Part shown: one piece after another, positions 41,783-50,355 of the stretch
Numbering within the stretch: position 1 is the first letter of the stretch
Layout: every line of letters starts with the position of its first letter
Assembly (NCBI RefSeq): GCF_003722335.1
Contig: NZ_CP026100.1
Span: 496,001-560,000, forward strand
From: Caulobacter flavus
GTDB lineage: Bacteria; Pseudomonadota; Alphaproteobacteria; Caulobacterales; Caulobacteraceae
Reading direction: 5' to 3'
DNA length: 64,000 bases
Made by a program: the position numbers and the translations under genes
Notes under the pieces: generated by a model
Told to the model about the DNA's origin: nothing
Databases searched by the model: none
Seen by the model: the letters and a program-made list of their open reading frames with translations, nothing else

Positions 41783-41855
41783 GACTTCCCCCAGAGCGGG
41801 GATGCTCCCCGAAAGCGGCGGATGATGGCGGTCAGGAAGCTTGACTACAAGCGCC

Positions 41856-42839
41856 CTACCCCGCCACCCGGGCCTCGATCTCCTCCAGGCGCGCGCGGGT
41901 GGCGACGAGGTCGAGGCCGAAGCGGGCCGGGTCGGCGGCGGCCAGGCGCGCGGTGACGTCGTAGCTCTCGCGATAAAGGTCCAGCGCCCGCATGCGGTGG
42001 CCGCGATCCTCGCGCAGGTCGGCCAGGCGCTCCAGGGCCACCGACAGCGCCCGCTGGGCGCCGGGATCGGCGGCTTCGCGGCCGCCGGGCGAGCGGCGCA
42101 GGGCCAGGGCCTCCTCGAAGGCGGCCAGGGCTTCGTTCAGCCGCCCCTCGGCCTCGGCGGTGTCGCCGACCCCGGCCAGGGCCCCGGCCAGCAGCTCGTC
42201 CGCCGACGGATCATTCGGCTGGGCCTTCTTGACCATGCGGGCGTAGGAGACGGCCTCGTCATAAGCCTCGCCGGCGTCGTCGTGGCGGCCCTGGGCGGCG
42301 GCGAAGTCGCCCAGGTCGCGATAGGCGATCGTCCGTTCGCGGTCGCTCTCGGCGGCGCGGACCAGCCTGGCCAGCACGCGGGCGGCCGGGTTCCAGGCCT
42401 CCGAACCGCACAGGGCCAGCATCTCGGCGCGCAGGATCTCGAACTCGGTCGCCCCGATCGGAGCAGGCGCGGGCGTCGGCGAAACGGTCTGGGAGGCGGC
42501 GGGAGCGGTCGTCATCGACGCGACCATAGCCGAAATCGGCGTCGCCGGCTCGGGCCCGCCCATGTCGAAAGGCTTGGTCAGGGAACGCTCGCCCCCGCGA
42601 GCGCTCCCTTTCCTGCGACGCGTCCCCCGACGCGACGTCCCCATCCCGGGAATCAGGGCGGCGACGAGAAGGATTCCCCCCAACGTCATCGCCGCCCAAC
42701 CGGCGGTCGTCCGATGCGGCTCGAACGGGCCGAGATCCCAGCCGAAGGCCCACGTCCCCAGCGTGCCCAGGCCTGAGATCACGTATCCCGACGTCGTCAG
42801 GATCAGCCCCAAGATGATCCCTACGATGCGAGCCAGCAT
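41856..42839 (-). CDS. Membrane-anchored TPR protein
   Basis: A 327-residue protein. Two helices near the N-terminus (5-30 and 50-68) anchor it, then a basic and Pro-rich linker, and from about 140 TPR-like helical repeats (AIAYRDLGDFAAAQGRHDDAGEAYDEAV, LLAGALAGVGDTAEAEGRLNEALAAFEEAL and more). TPRs bind partner proteins. The partner is unknown. No operon neighbours. Confidence 0.7.
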   Translation of the reverse strand: MLARIVGIILGLILTTSGYVISGLGTLGTWAFGWDLGPFEPHRTTAGWAAMTLGGILLVAALIPGMGTSRRGTRRRKGSARGGERSLTKPFDMGGPEPATPISAMVASMTTAPAASQTVSPTPAPAPIGATEFEILRAEMLALCGSEAWNPAARVLARLVRAAESDRERTIAYRDLGDFAAAQGRHDDAGEAYDEAVSYARMVKKAQPNDPSADELLAGALAGVGDTAEAEGRLNEALAAFEEALALRRSPGGREAADPGAQRALSVALERLADLREDRGHRMRALDLYRESYDVTARLAAADPARFGLDLVATRARLEEIEARVAG

Positions 42840-42978
42840 GTCGCCCCCTCCACGACTTACGTCCGCCAGGGGCGGAAAGTCATAGGACCGGGCGACCGGC
42901 GTCGAGCATACTCGCCTGCCAGGGGAACGCTGATAACCTGGAAGTCGCCCGCGCGGGCGCCGACAGTCGTTCCTGCCT

Positions 42979-43380
42979 CTAAATCAACCACGTGCGCGGT
43001 CGCGGATAGGCCTCTCCGCGCACGAGGAAGGCGATTCCGGCGATGCAGCGGACGACGAACCAGAGGCTGATCGCCGAGATGATCGCCACGCCCGCGATGA
43101 TCATCGGCACGCCGACCAGCACCAGCGAAAGCGGGATACCGAACAGCACCAGCGCGCCGCCGAGCAGGAACCAGGCGATCGACAGCCAGAAGGTGCGGAT
43201 CGCGAAGGTGTAATGGCTTTCGTTGATCGGCCCGGCCTGGCCGCGCTGCACATAGGCGACAATCAGCCCGATGAAGAAGGTCAGGCCGTTGCTGAAGCCC
43301 AGCAGATAAAGGCCGTAGACCACCGCCGGGACGATCTTGTCCTCGGAGTGGCGCTCGGCGACGGGAGCGAGGTCGGTCAT
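42979..43380 (-). CDS. Small membrane protein, DUF4870-like, copy 1
   Basis: A 133-residue protein with four helices (PAVVYGLYLLGFSNGLTFF, YTFAIRTFWLSIAWFLL, VLFGIPLSLVLVGVPMI, ISLWFVVRCIAGIAFLV) ending in YPRPRTWLI. It is a tandem paralogue of the gene at 43387, which it follows by 6 bases in the operon. The RTFWLS motif is shared. Function unknown. Confidence 0.8.
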   Translation of the reverse strand: MTDLAPVAERHSEDKIVPAVVYGLYLLGFSNGLTFFIGLIVAYVQRGQAGPINESHYTFAIRTFWLSIAWFLLGGALVLFGIPLSLVLVGVPMIIAGVAIISAISLWFVVRCIAGIAFLVRGEAYPRPRTWLI

Positions 43381-43386
43381 CTGGCC

Positions 43387-43755
43387 TCAGAGCATCCAGT
43401 TGCGGGGCGTCGGATAGGCCTCGCCCTTCAGCAGCCACTGCAGGCCGACGATCGCGCGAACGGTCACCCAGATGCCCACGGCGACCAGGATAAGGGCGCC
43501 GATGCCGATGATCAGGGTCAGCACGCCCAGCAGGCCGCCCAGCAGCGACAGCCAGAAGGTGCGAATCTGGAAGACGTAGTGGCTCTGCAGCCATTCCGGC
43601 GCCGTAGCCTTCGAGACATAGGCCAGGATCACGCCGATGACGGGCGAGATCCCCGTCACCCAGCCGGCGATGTAGCAGGCGTAGACGATGATCGGCATGG
43701 TCTTGTCGTCCTGCAGCGTAGGCGGGACGGCGGGGTCGGGCTGGGCGTCGGTCAC
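43387..43755 (-). CDS. Small membrane protein, DUF4870-like, copy 2
   Basis: A 122-residue paralogue of the next gene: GTG start at 43755, then VYACYIAGWVTGISPVIGVILAYVS, HYVFQIRTFWLSLLGGLLGVLTLI, ALILVAVGIWVTVRAIVGLQWLLKGEAYPTPRNW. Four helices. The two are close enough to have arisen by duplication; both end in a short G-E-A-Y-P-x-P-R-x-W box. Perhaps Tic20-like; role unknown. Confidence 0.8.
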   Translation of the reverse strand: MTDAQPDPAVPPTLQDDKTMPIIVYACYIAGWVTGISPVIGVILAYVSKATAPEWLQSHYVFQIRTFWLSLLGGLLGVLTLIIGIGALILVAVGIWVTVRAIVGLQWLLKGEAYPTPRNWML

Positions 43756-43861
43756 GGGCTTCCTGGATCGAAAAAGCGATGTTTCGCCGATGCTCGCCAA
43801 AAAAGCGCGGCGATGCAAATGAAGCTTCCGAAAGGACGCCCGCAGCTCCCGCGACCAGGTC

Positions 43862-44299
43862 TCAGGCGCCCTTGCGCAGATGCACCAGGGGATAGCCGCG
43901 CCCCTGGCCGTCGGTCGGCGAACGGCCGGTGACTACGAAGCCCATCCGCTCGTAGAAGCCCACGGCCTGGGCGTTCTGCTCGTTGACGTCGGTGGTCAGG
44001 GTCGGCTGCGTGGCCAGGGCCAGGGTGACGAGGTTGCGCCCCACCCCCGTTCCGCGATGGTCGGGATCGACGAACAGCGCCTGCATGTGGGCGCCCTCCA
44101 GCAGCATGAAGGCGACGGCGACGTCGGCCTCGTCGACCGCCAGCCACATGGGGGCGGTCGACAGGAAGCCCTTCACCTCCTCCTCGATGGCGGCGCGGTC
44201 CTCGGGCGAGAGAAAGTCGTGGGTGGCGTCGACGGCGCGGCGCCAGATCTCGACCACGCGGTCGCCGTCGTCGGGGAAGGATTGTCGATAGCTGATCAT
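43862..44299 (-). CDS. GNAT-family N-acetyltransferase
   Basis: A 145-residue acetyltransferase. The acetyl-CoA binding loop is VDPDHRGTGVGRNLV (Q/R-x-x-G-x-G/A form), followed by NEQNAQAVGFYERMGFVVTGR, which is the usual C-terminal half. The start is ATG 44299. Its substrate is unknown, but the last part resembles acetyltransferases of the YjaB/RimI-like group. Confidence 0.9.
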   Translation of the reverse strand: MISYRQSFPDDGDRVVEIWRRAVDATHDFLSPEDRAAIEEEVKGFLSTAPMWLAVDEADVAVAFMLLEGAHMQALFVDPDHRGTGVGRNLVTLALATQPTLTTDVNEQNAQAVGFYERMGFVVTGRSPTDGQGRGYPLVHLRKGA

Positions 44300-44345
44300 G
44301 GCGTCGGAGGTAGAGCCGCCGCCGAGCCGGGGCAAGAGCGCGTTG

Positions 44346-44900
44346 TCAGGGCAGCCAGCGCGCCGGCAGATCGTGCGGGTCCAGCGCCTCGCCGCGCGGC
44401 AGCCACGGCAGGGCCGAAAAGATCAGCAGCAGCAGGAAGGCCATGCGGGCGGCAAGGTCGACAGCCATGCCGCGCATGGACGACGAGATCGCCAGCAGCA
44501 GCAGGGTCGCCGCGCCCACCGCCAGCAGGCTGGTGACCAGGGTGACGGCGTCGCGCAGCTTGAAGCCGGCGGTGTCGAAGCGGGCGTGGGGCGAAAGGTC
44601 GGCGCCGACCGCGGCGATCGTCCTGGCCAGGAGGGAAAAGCTCTCCAGCCGGTCGTCGTAGAGGCCAGGACCGCGCCAGCTCTGCGAGGCGATGGCCACC
44701 CGCTGGCGACCGAAGCTCAGCATCAGGGCGCGCTGGCGACCGCCGCCGCGCGGCATGGCCAGGCGGAAGCGGCGCAGATGGGCGAGCTCAAAGCGGCGCT
44801 CGCGTCCGCCGCGGCGCTCCACCAGCGTCCCGCCCTCCAATGTCCAGGCCGTCTCGGGCTGGAACGGGGCCAGGCGGGCGCTGTGGGACAGCGTGCTCAC
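44346..44900 (-). CDS. Hypothetical membrane protein
   Basis: A 184-residue protein: a soluble N-terminal 110 residues with a PH-like feel (AWTLEGGTLVERRGGRERRFELAHLRRFRL) and two C-terminal helices (DAVTLVTSLLAVGAATLLLLA, AARMAFLLLLIFSALPWLP). The start at 44900 overlaps the folB end by 4 bases, so it is coupled to folB. No family is recognised. Confidence 0.65.
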   Translation of the reverse strand: MSTLSHSARLAPFQPETAWTLEGGTLVERRGGRERRFELAHLRRFRLAMPRGGGRQRALMLSFGRQRVAIASQSWRGPGLYDDRLESFSLLARTIAAVGADLSPHARFDTAGFKLRDAVTLVTSLLAVGAATLLLLAISSSMRGMAVDLAARMAFLLLLIFSALPWLPRGEALDPHDLPARWLP

Positions 44901-45316
44901 CCCCGGACGGCGGTGATCTCGACGCCGGCGGCGGCGGCGTGCGGGGCCAGGGCCAGGGGCTTTTCGACCCGCACCCGGGCGCGGGTGACGCGATGGTCGT
45001 CGAAACAGGCCTGCGCCAGGCGCTCGGCGAAGGTCTCGACCAGGTCGATATGGCCGGCCGCTGCGATGTCCTGGGCGGCGGTGCGGATGGTCTCGTAGTT
45101 CACCGTGTCGCCCAGTTGCTCGCAGTGGCTGGCGGCCACGTCGAGCTCGACGTCGATGACCAGCGGCTGCACGCGGCCGTGCTCGTGATCATAGACCCCG
45201 ATCTGGGCGTCGACCTTGAGGCCGCGCACGAAGACCTTGGTGACGATGATCTTGGCGACCTTGGGGGCGAGGGCGGGCGCCGGGAACGGCGTTTCGGAAA
45301 GGGGGGAGGCGGACAA
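44897..45316 (-). CDS. folB: Dihydroneopterin aldolase
   Basis: A 139-residue folate enzyme that converts dihydroneopterin to hydroxymethyl-dihydropterin and glycolaldehyde. Marks: KVFVRGLKVDAQIGVYDHEHGRVQ, then VNYETIRTAAQDI, LVETFAERLAQACFDD with the active Glu, and VRVEKPLALA. A short N-terminal extension (MSASPLSETPFPAPA) precedes the domain. It is followed in the operon by the membrane gene at 44346 and preceded by a pteridine-reductase-like SDR 12 bases upstream. Confidence 0.95.
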   Translation of the reverse strand: MSASPLSETPFPAPALAPKVAKIIVTKVFVRGLKVDAQIGVYDHEHGRVQPLVIDVELDVAASHCEQLGDTVNYETIRTAAQDIAAAGHIDLVETFAERLAQACFDDHRVTRARVRVEKPLALAPHAAAAGVEITAVRG

Positions 45317-45328
45317 GGGCGGGGGCCT

Positions 45329-46105
45329 TCAGGAACCGAGGACGTCGGGCGTGCGCCAGGCCAGGTGCTGGCCGCCGTCGACCGCGATCATCTGGCCCGT
45401 GACCGACGGCGCGTCAATGAGATAGCGCATGGCGGCGGCCAGTTCGGACGGCTCGACGGCCGCGCCCAGCGGCGTGGCGGCGGCCTCGGCCTCGAACTCG
45501 CCGGGCGCCTGGTGCACCGAGGCCAGCACCGGGCCGGGCCCGATGGCGTTGACGCGGATGGCAGGCGCCAGGTCCTGGGCGAGCGTGCGCGTCGCCCACC
45601 ACAGGCCCGCCTTAGAGACGCTGTAGCTGAAGAACTGCGGATTGGGCTTCAGCACCCGCTGGTCGACCAGGTTGACCACCAGTCCCTTGAAGCCGGCCGG
45701 CAGGGCGGCGGCGAAGGCCTGGGCCAGCAGCACCGGCGCGCGCAGGTTGGCGTCCATGTGCCGGTCCCAGCTGTCGGCGCTCAGGGTGGCGACGCGGTCG
45801 TCCTCGAAGGTCGAGGCCGAGTTGACCAGCAGGGTCAGCGGCCCGACGGCTTGGGACGCCGCCCCGACCAGAACCGCGCCGACGTCCGGGTCGGCCAGTT
45901 CGCCCGGCACGGCGACGGCGCGACGGCCCAGCGCCGCGATCTCGGCGACCACGTCCTCGGCCTCGTCCCGGGCGGTGCGATAGTGAACCGCCACGTCGTA
46001 CCCCGCCCGCGCCGCCTCCAGCGCCAGCACCCGCCCGATCCTGCGCCCCGCGCCGGTGACGAGCGCGCCGCCGCGCGGGGATGGGGAGGTGGGGGAGCTG
46101 GACAT
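45329..46105 (-). CDS. folM: SDR oxidoreductase, FolM/pteridine reductase-like
   Basis: A 258-residue NADPH-dependent SDR. The cofactor loop is TGAGRRIGRVLALEAARAG, with the Arg-rich TGxxxRIG form of FolM/PTR1 rather than the usual TGxxxGIG, and the active site has YSVSK with LVNSAS upstream. FolM reduces dihydromonapterin or dihydrofolate. The position directly before folB supports a pterin role. Other SDR functions cannot be ruled out. Confidence 0.75.
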   Translation of the reverse strand: MSSSPTSPSPRGGALVTGAGRRIGRVLALEAARAGYDVAVHYRTARDEAEDVVAEIAALGRRAVAVPGELADPDVGAVLVGAASQAVGPLTLLVNSASTFEDDRVATLSADSWDRHMDANLRAPVLLAQAFAAALPAGFKGLVVNLVDQRVLKPNPQFFSYSVSKAGLWWATRTLAQDLAPAIRVNAIGPGPVLASVHQAPGEFEAEAAATPLGAAVEPSELAAAMRYLIDAPSVTGQMIAVDGGQHLAWRTPDVLGS

Positions 46106-46114
46106 GAAGCCTTC

Positions 46115-47236
46115 CTACTTCGCCGGCTTCTCCACCGCTAGCGGCCGCACCTTGTCGACCAGCGCGACCAGGAACTTGCCGGGCTCCTCGTGCGGGGCCA
46201 GGTGGGCGGAGTTCTCGAACCAGACCAGCTCCTTCCTCGGGGCCTTCAGCCGCGCCAGCCAAGGCTCGATCACCGACGAGGGCGTGGTGATGTCGTGGCG
46301 GCCCAGGAACATGAAGACGGGGAACTTCGTCGCGGCGATCCGGGTGTGGTCCGCCGCCGTCATGTCGGGCAGCAGGGCCGGCACCGACAGCTGGCCGCCC
46401 TGGTCGATGGCCAGGCGGTCGGCGTAGTCGTAGAGCGGCGACAGGCGCGCGGCGCGGAAATAGAAGTCCGCATTGTCGCGCCCCGCGGCCAGGCCTCCGT
46501 AGGCCATCACCCACTTGCGCACGACGTTGACCTTGGCGAACGGGATCTCGCCGTCGCCGGGATAGGGTGCGATGGCCTTGAGCTCGGTCAGCGCCGTCTC
46601 GTCCCTGCGTTCGGCGGCGATCTTCAGCAGCGCCTCGTACTGGGCGGCTTCGTTGGCGCGCAGGGCGAACAGCGGACCCACCCCGACATAGGCGGCCACC
46701 AGGTCGGGCCGGGCCATGGCCGCGTCCAGCGCGATGACGTTGCCCCACGAGTGGCCCAGCAGGATCACCTTGCGCGCGCCCAGGCGGCCGCGGACGTCGT
46801 CGATCAGCGCCAGCAGGTCCCTGGTCATCTGGGCCCGCGACAGGTGGGCCCGATTGGCCGCCTCGCCGCCCGAGCGCAGGGTCTTGCCGGCGCCCGGCTG
46901 GTCCCACTGCACGACGGTGAACCAGTCCTCCCAGCCCTGCTGGTAGGGCCAGGAGCGGCTCATCTCGGTCGCGCCCGGCCCGCCGTGGACATAGATGATC
47001 ACCGGGTTGGCCCCGTCGGCCCCGCGGATGGAGACCCACTGCGGCAGGCCGTTCAGGTTCACCGGCTCCAGCACCTGGATCCCGCTCGGCGTCACGATCT
47101 TCTGGCGGTCGGCGATCATCGCCCGGGCGGTGGCGTAGTGGGTCTCGGTCGGCGGCGACGCGTTCGGGTCCTGGGCCAGGGCCGGACCAGCCAGCAGGAC
47201 GGCGGCGAGCGCGAGAAGCGGCAGGCGGCGGATCAT
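46115..47236 (-). CDS. Secreted alpha/beta hydrolase, proline iminopeptidase-like
   Basis: A 373-residue hydrolase with a signal peptide (residues 1-21, cleavage after ALA). YVHGGPGATEMSRSW carries the HGGPG oxyanion element of prolyl iminopeptidases, and the nucleophile elbow is LLGHSWGN. The acid and the His lie in FLGRHDITTPSS and FENSAHLAPHEEP. It probably cleaves peptides or esters in the periplasm. It is the first gene of the minus-strand set before the SDR and folB. Confidence 0.9.
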   Translation of the reverse strand: MIRRLPLLALAAVLLAGPALAQDPNASPPTETHYATARAMIADRQKIVTPSGIQVLEPVNLNGLPQWVSIRGADGANPVIIYVHGGPGATEMSRSWPYQQGWEDWFTVVQWDQPGAGKTLRSGGEAANRAHLSRAQMTRDLLALIDDVRGRLGARKVILLGHSWGNVIALDAAMARPDLVAAYVGVGPLFALRANEAAQYEALLKIAAERRDETALTELKAIAPYPGDGEIPFAKVNVVRKWVMAYGGLAAGRDNADFYFRAARLSPLYDYADRLAIDQGGQLSVPALLPDMTAADHTRIAATKFPVFMFLGRHDITTPSSVIEPWLARLKAPRKELVWFENSAHLAPHEEPGKFLVALVDKVRPLAVEKPAK

Positions 47237-47632
47237 GGAGCGACTCTCCGGACGCGAGGGACCAGCGCCTCGTTTAGCCGCCCCTCGCCGCGCCGGCGAC
47301 CCGCGTCGTGCGAACGGCGCTCGCCGGCGGTTGCCTGATTTGACAGCAGCGCTGCCTGACCTATGATGCCGTCACCATGTATCGCATCGAATTCTTCAAT
47401 CGCGAGCAGCATAGGGCGGGCCACCTCATCGCAGGAGCCTAGTCCCGAGCCCCTATCGACGCGTCCGCGCCGGGCTCGGGACGAAAACCACATCGACAAC
47501 AGCGTTGCGCAAGACTTCGACACATAACCGGTCGAGGTCCAGAAAACTTGCGCCCTTAGCCCCATTACTACGGCGCGCGGCCATGGCCGCGACGCCGCGC
47601 CATGCCGCATGGCCGAAAGCCAGGAGCGCTCC
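47237..47632. other. Intergenic region, 396 bases, with one hairpin
   Basis: Between the divergent hydrolase and Rnk-like genes I see no convincing gene. A short frame (47377-47442, MYRIEFFNREQ...) could encode 21 residues. A hairpin TCCCGAGCCC/GGGCTCGGGA spans 47443-47481, perhaps a terminator or operator. Both promoters should lie here. Confidence 0.5.
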
Positions 47633-48040
47633 ATGCCCGCTTCCCCGCCCTCTTCCAAGCGCGATCCGCGCCCGCCGATCGCCGTCTGCGCCGAGGACTA
47701 CGACGCCCTCGCCGCCCTGGTCGCCCACCCCAGCGCCGCCCCGGGCCAGGCCCTTCTGGCGGTGGAGCTGGAGCGCGCCGCCGTGGTCGAAGGCGCCCTG
47801 GCCGCCAATCGCGTGCGGCTGGGCTCGGAGGTCGACTACCACGACCTCGACCGCGACCGGATGCGCACCATCCGCCTGGCCCTGCCGCACGCAGCCAGCA
47901 TCGACGACCACCGCGTTTCCGTGACCGCCCCGATCGGCGCGGCCCTGCTGGGGCTCAAGCCCGGTCAGCGCTTTTCGTGGGCCGAAGCCGGCGGCCGGGT
48001 CCGCTCGATCAAGGTGCTGGCGGTGCGCAATGACGGCTGA
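47633..48040 (+). CDS. Rnk/GreA-C-terminal-like protein
   Basis: A 135-residue protein. The first 55 residues carry a helical Rnk-type N-terminal segment (PPIAVCAEDYDALAALV). The C-terminal part is the FKBP-like GreA/GreB C-terminal domain (VRLGSEVDYHDLD, RTIRLALPHAASIDDHRVSVTAPIGAALLGLKPGQRFSW). Such proteins bind RNA polymerase in the secondary channel. I start at ATG 47633, 7 bases after AGGAG; another ATG at 47609 has no RBS. It overlaps the next gene by 11 bases. Confidence 0.85.
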   Translation: MPASPPSSKRDPRPPIAVCAEDYDALAALVAHPSAAPGQALLAVELERAAVVEGALAANRVRLGSEVDYHDLDRDRMRTIRLALPHAASIDDHRVSVTAPIGAALLGLKPGQRFSWAEAGGRVRSIKVLAVRNDG

Positions 48041-48596
48041 CGACGTGCTGGGCCCCTGCCCCAGCCCCGGCCATGGCCTGGGCGCCGCCGCGGCGAGCGC
48101 CCTGCTGGCGGCGGCCGATCACGTGGAACAGGCCTGGGCCGGCGCCTCGCCCCGGGAGGCCGCCACGCGGCTGTCGCTGCACGCCGAGGACCTGGCCCAC
48201 TCGCCCGTGGCCCGCGACCAGCTGCTCAGCCGGGCCCTGGAGCTGGCGGCCGGCGACCTGTCCGAGGGCCGCCGCCCGCTGACCCACTGGCCGTTGTTCT
48301 TCACGGAGGACATGACCCCGTCGCTGGAGGCCCGCGAGGACGTCCGCGCCTGGGTGCTGGCCGGCGCCGATCCGATGCTGGCCGACGGCGAGGCCGTAGC
48401 CGAGGCCGTCGAGGCCCGGGCCGTGCGCGCGCTGGGCGACGCCTTCGAGACGGCGCGTGGCCTCACCCGGCGCCTGCGCGTCGAGGCCTGGCTGCAGCTG
48501 GCTTTGTGGGACGATCCCCGCATCCCGGCCAACGCCGAGACCCGCTTTCTGATGCGCGCCGGCGGTCGGCGGCTGATGGCGCGGGTGGGCGACTAG
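48030..48596 (+). CDS. Hypothetical protein, helical
   Basis: A 188-residue all-helical protein with no recognised family. It has no signal peptide, is acidic, and Ala- and Leu-rich, with short paired helices (AAASALLAAADHVEQAWAG, RALGDAFETARGLTRRLRV). Translationally coupled to the Rnk-like gene by 11 bases of overlap, so it may share its role. Confidence 0.6.
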   Translation: MTADDVLGPCPSPGHGLGAAAASALLAAADHVEQAWAGASPREAATRLSLHAEDLAHSPVARDQLLSRALELAAGDLSEGRRPLTHWPLFFTEDMTPSLEAREDVRAWVLAGADPMLADGEAVAEAVEARAVRALGDAFETARGLTRRLRVEAWLQLALWDDPRIPANAETRFLMRAGGRRLMARVGD

Positions 48597-48603
48597 AAGG
48601 CGC

Positions 48604-48918
48604 CTAGACCAGGATCTTCGCCAAAGATCGCACGAGACAGAAGAGCACGGCGAAGAACCCGACCCTCGTTCCGACGATGAACGCCATCGGAGCGATGGCC
48701 AGGCCTCTCACCGGCTTCAGTTTCGGCCGGCGGAACAACAGCCATCCGGCATAGAAGAGCCACGCCAGGAGCAGGTACGCCAGCAGCGCGGGAGGGAGAT
48801 TTCCGCCTTCCGCGCCGAAGGCGAGCGCCGGCAGGCAGAGGCACGCTATGATCAGCGTGTCCTTGCCCGACAGCGCATACAATGACGGGCGGCGGTCCTG
48901 GCGAACCTGCCCCGACAT
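48604..48918 (-). CDS. Hypothetical membrane protein
   Basis: A 104-residue protein with two or three helices (DTLIIACLCLPALAFGA, LPPALLAYLLLAWLFYAGWLL, AIAPMAFIVGTRVGFFAVLF) and a basic connecting loop. No family is recognised. It is directly preceded on the same strand by the 26-residue gene at 48927. Confidence 0.6.
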   Translation of the reverse strand: MSGQVRQDRRPSLYALSGKDTLIIACLCLPALAFGAEGGNLPPALLAYLLLAWLFYAGWLLFRRPKLKPVRGLAIAPMAFIVGTRVGFFAVLFCLVRSLAKILV

Positions 48919-48926
48919 CCGGCGCC

Positions 48927-49007
48927 TCAGTCGATGCGGCCGAACTCGAAGGCGTTCAGGCCGACGACGACGCCCAGGAAGATGGCGATGATCAGGATCG
49001 CGAGCAT
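48927..49007 (-). CDS. Tiny membrane protein, 26 residues
   Basis: ATG 49007 to TGA 48927 encodes a single hydrophobic helix (LAILIIAIFLGVVVGLNAF) followed by EFGRID. The helix length fits one membrane pass. It is too short to be called by size-limited gene finding. The RBS is weak (GCGCTAAC), so support is moderate. It ends 8 bases before the start of the 104-residue membrane gene. Confidence 0.5.
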   Translation of the reverse strand: MLAILIIAIFLGVVVGLNAFEFGRID

Positions 49008-49117
49008 GTTAGCGCCGCTCCGGCTTGGTTGTTGTTTCCTCTTCCCCGGCTTTAGCGGCCAATGTTCGGTGGGGCAAGGCCTGCCCCTCGCCGCCGAAAC
49101 AGCCTAGCCTGCGCTCC

Positions 49118-49588
49118 ATGCTCTGGCGCCGCAAAGTCGAACCCTACACCCGCCCCTTCGTCTACGCCTGGTTCCGCATGACCCGGGGGCTGACGCTCGG
49201 CGTGCGCGGCCTCGTCACCGACGACGAAGGCCGCGTGCTGATGATCCAGCACACCTATGTTCCCGGCTGGTACCTGCCCGGCGGCGGCGTCGAGCGCGGC
49301 GAGATCGCCGAGACCTCGCTGGTGCGCGAGATGCAGGAAGAAGCCGGCGTGCGCGTCATCGGCCGCCCCACCCTGCTGTCGGTGCACAGCAACGAGCCGC
49401 GCCATCCGGGCGACCACGTGCTGTTCTACCGCGTCCACGCCTGGGAGCCGTGCGAGGCGGCGGAACAGGGCGAGATCCACGAGATCGGCTGGTTCCACCC
49501 CGACGGCCTGCCGAGCGACGTCACCGACGCCACCCGCCAGCGCATCGCCGAGGCCCTGAAGGGCGCGGCGATCGATCCGATGTGGTGA
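49118..49588 (+). CDS. NUDIX hydrolase
   Basis: A 156-residue NUDIX enzyme. The box GGGVERGEIAETSLVREMQEEAGV fits G-x5-E-x7-R-E-U-x-E-E-x-G-U with all catalytic acids. A N-terminal 20-residue basic part (LWRRKVEPYTRPFVYAWFRM) precedes it. It hydrolyses nucleoside diphosphates linked to another moiety; the substrate is not identifiable. The start is ATG 49118; a longer frame upstream lacks coding character. The next gene begins 2 bases after the stop. Confidence 0.9.
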   Translation: MLWRRKVEPYTRPFVYAWFRMTRGLTLGVRGLVTDDEGRVLMIQHTYVPGWYLPGGGVERGEIAETSLVREMQEEAGVRVIGRPTLLSVHSNEPRHPGDHVLFYRVHAWEPCEAAEQGEIHEIGWFHPDGLPSDVTDATRQRIAEALKGAAIDPMW

Positions 49589-49590
49589 GC

Positions 49591-50271
49591 ATGGACTGGC
49601 TGACGCGACTGATCGGCCGGCTGCGGCCAGCGCCCGCCCCGCCGGCCGCGCCCGAGCCTCCCCACAAACTGGAGACCTCGATCCGCGAGCACCTCGCGCC
49701 GCTGCTGCGCGAGGACGGCTTCACCGGCTCGGGACGAACCTTCCGGCGCCGGGTCGCGGGGCTGATCCACGTGGTCTCGGTGCAGGGATCCAGCGACGGC
49801 GGACGGTTCGCCGTCAATCTGGGTGTTCAGCCTCTGGCCATCCCAACGGACCGCGATATCGATCCGCGCAAGATCACCGAGACCGACTGCGTGTTCCGCC
49901 GTCGGCTCAGCCGCTCGGGCGCGGATCAGTGGTGGCCGCACGACGGGACCAGGACTGGAATGGACGTCGCCGTGCAGGATGCGGCAAGCGTCTATGCCGC
50001 CGTCGGCGGACCAGCCTTCGCTGCGCTGAGCGCGGACGCTTCCCCCCTGCGCGTCGGCACCGTAGAGGAATTCGCGAACGGCGGGCTGGACCTGCGGGGC
50101 TTCCGCGCCACCGACGTCGTCGTGGCGCACGCCTTCGCGCTGATGCGCCAGGCCGAAGGCAAGCCCGAGGCCGCCAGGGACTTCGCCCTTTGGGCGCTGG
50201 AGGAAATCGAACACAGCGGCGGCGGCGTTCTGCTGCGTCGTGAACTGAGGGCTGTCGCGGACGCCTGCTAG
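49591..50271 (+). CDS. DUF4304 domain protein
   Basis: A 226-residue cytoplasmic protein. The first helix-strand part (IREHLAPLLREDGFTGSGRTFRRR) fits DUF4304, a family known from polymorphic toxin immunity loci and from general genomes; function unproven. The start ATG 49591 follows the NUDIX stop by 2 bases, so it is probably in the same transcript. Confidence 0.7.
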   Translation: MDWLTRLIGRLRPAPAPPAAPEPPHKLETSIREHLAPLLREDGFTGSGRTFRRRVAGLIHVVSVQGSSDGGRFAVNLGVQPLAIPTDRDIDPRKITETDCVFRRRLSRSGADQWWPHDGTRTGMDVAVQDAASVYAAVGGPAFAALSADASPLRVGTVEEFANGGLDLRGFRATDVVVAHAFALMRQAEGKPEAARDFALWALEEIEHSGGGVLLRRELRAVADAC

Positions 50272-50355
50272 CCGTCGCGAGGGCCGCGCCCGCGCCCCGC
50301 GACTTCCGGCGCGATCCGTGCTAAGCGCCCGCCCAACGAAATTCACGAGAGTTCC

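Noticed and set aside
47377..47442. A 21-codon frame MYRIEFFNREQ in the gap before the Rnk-like gene
   Set aside because: It has no RBS and no hydrophobic helix or conserved pattern; probably chance or a remnant.
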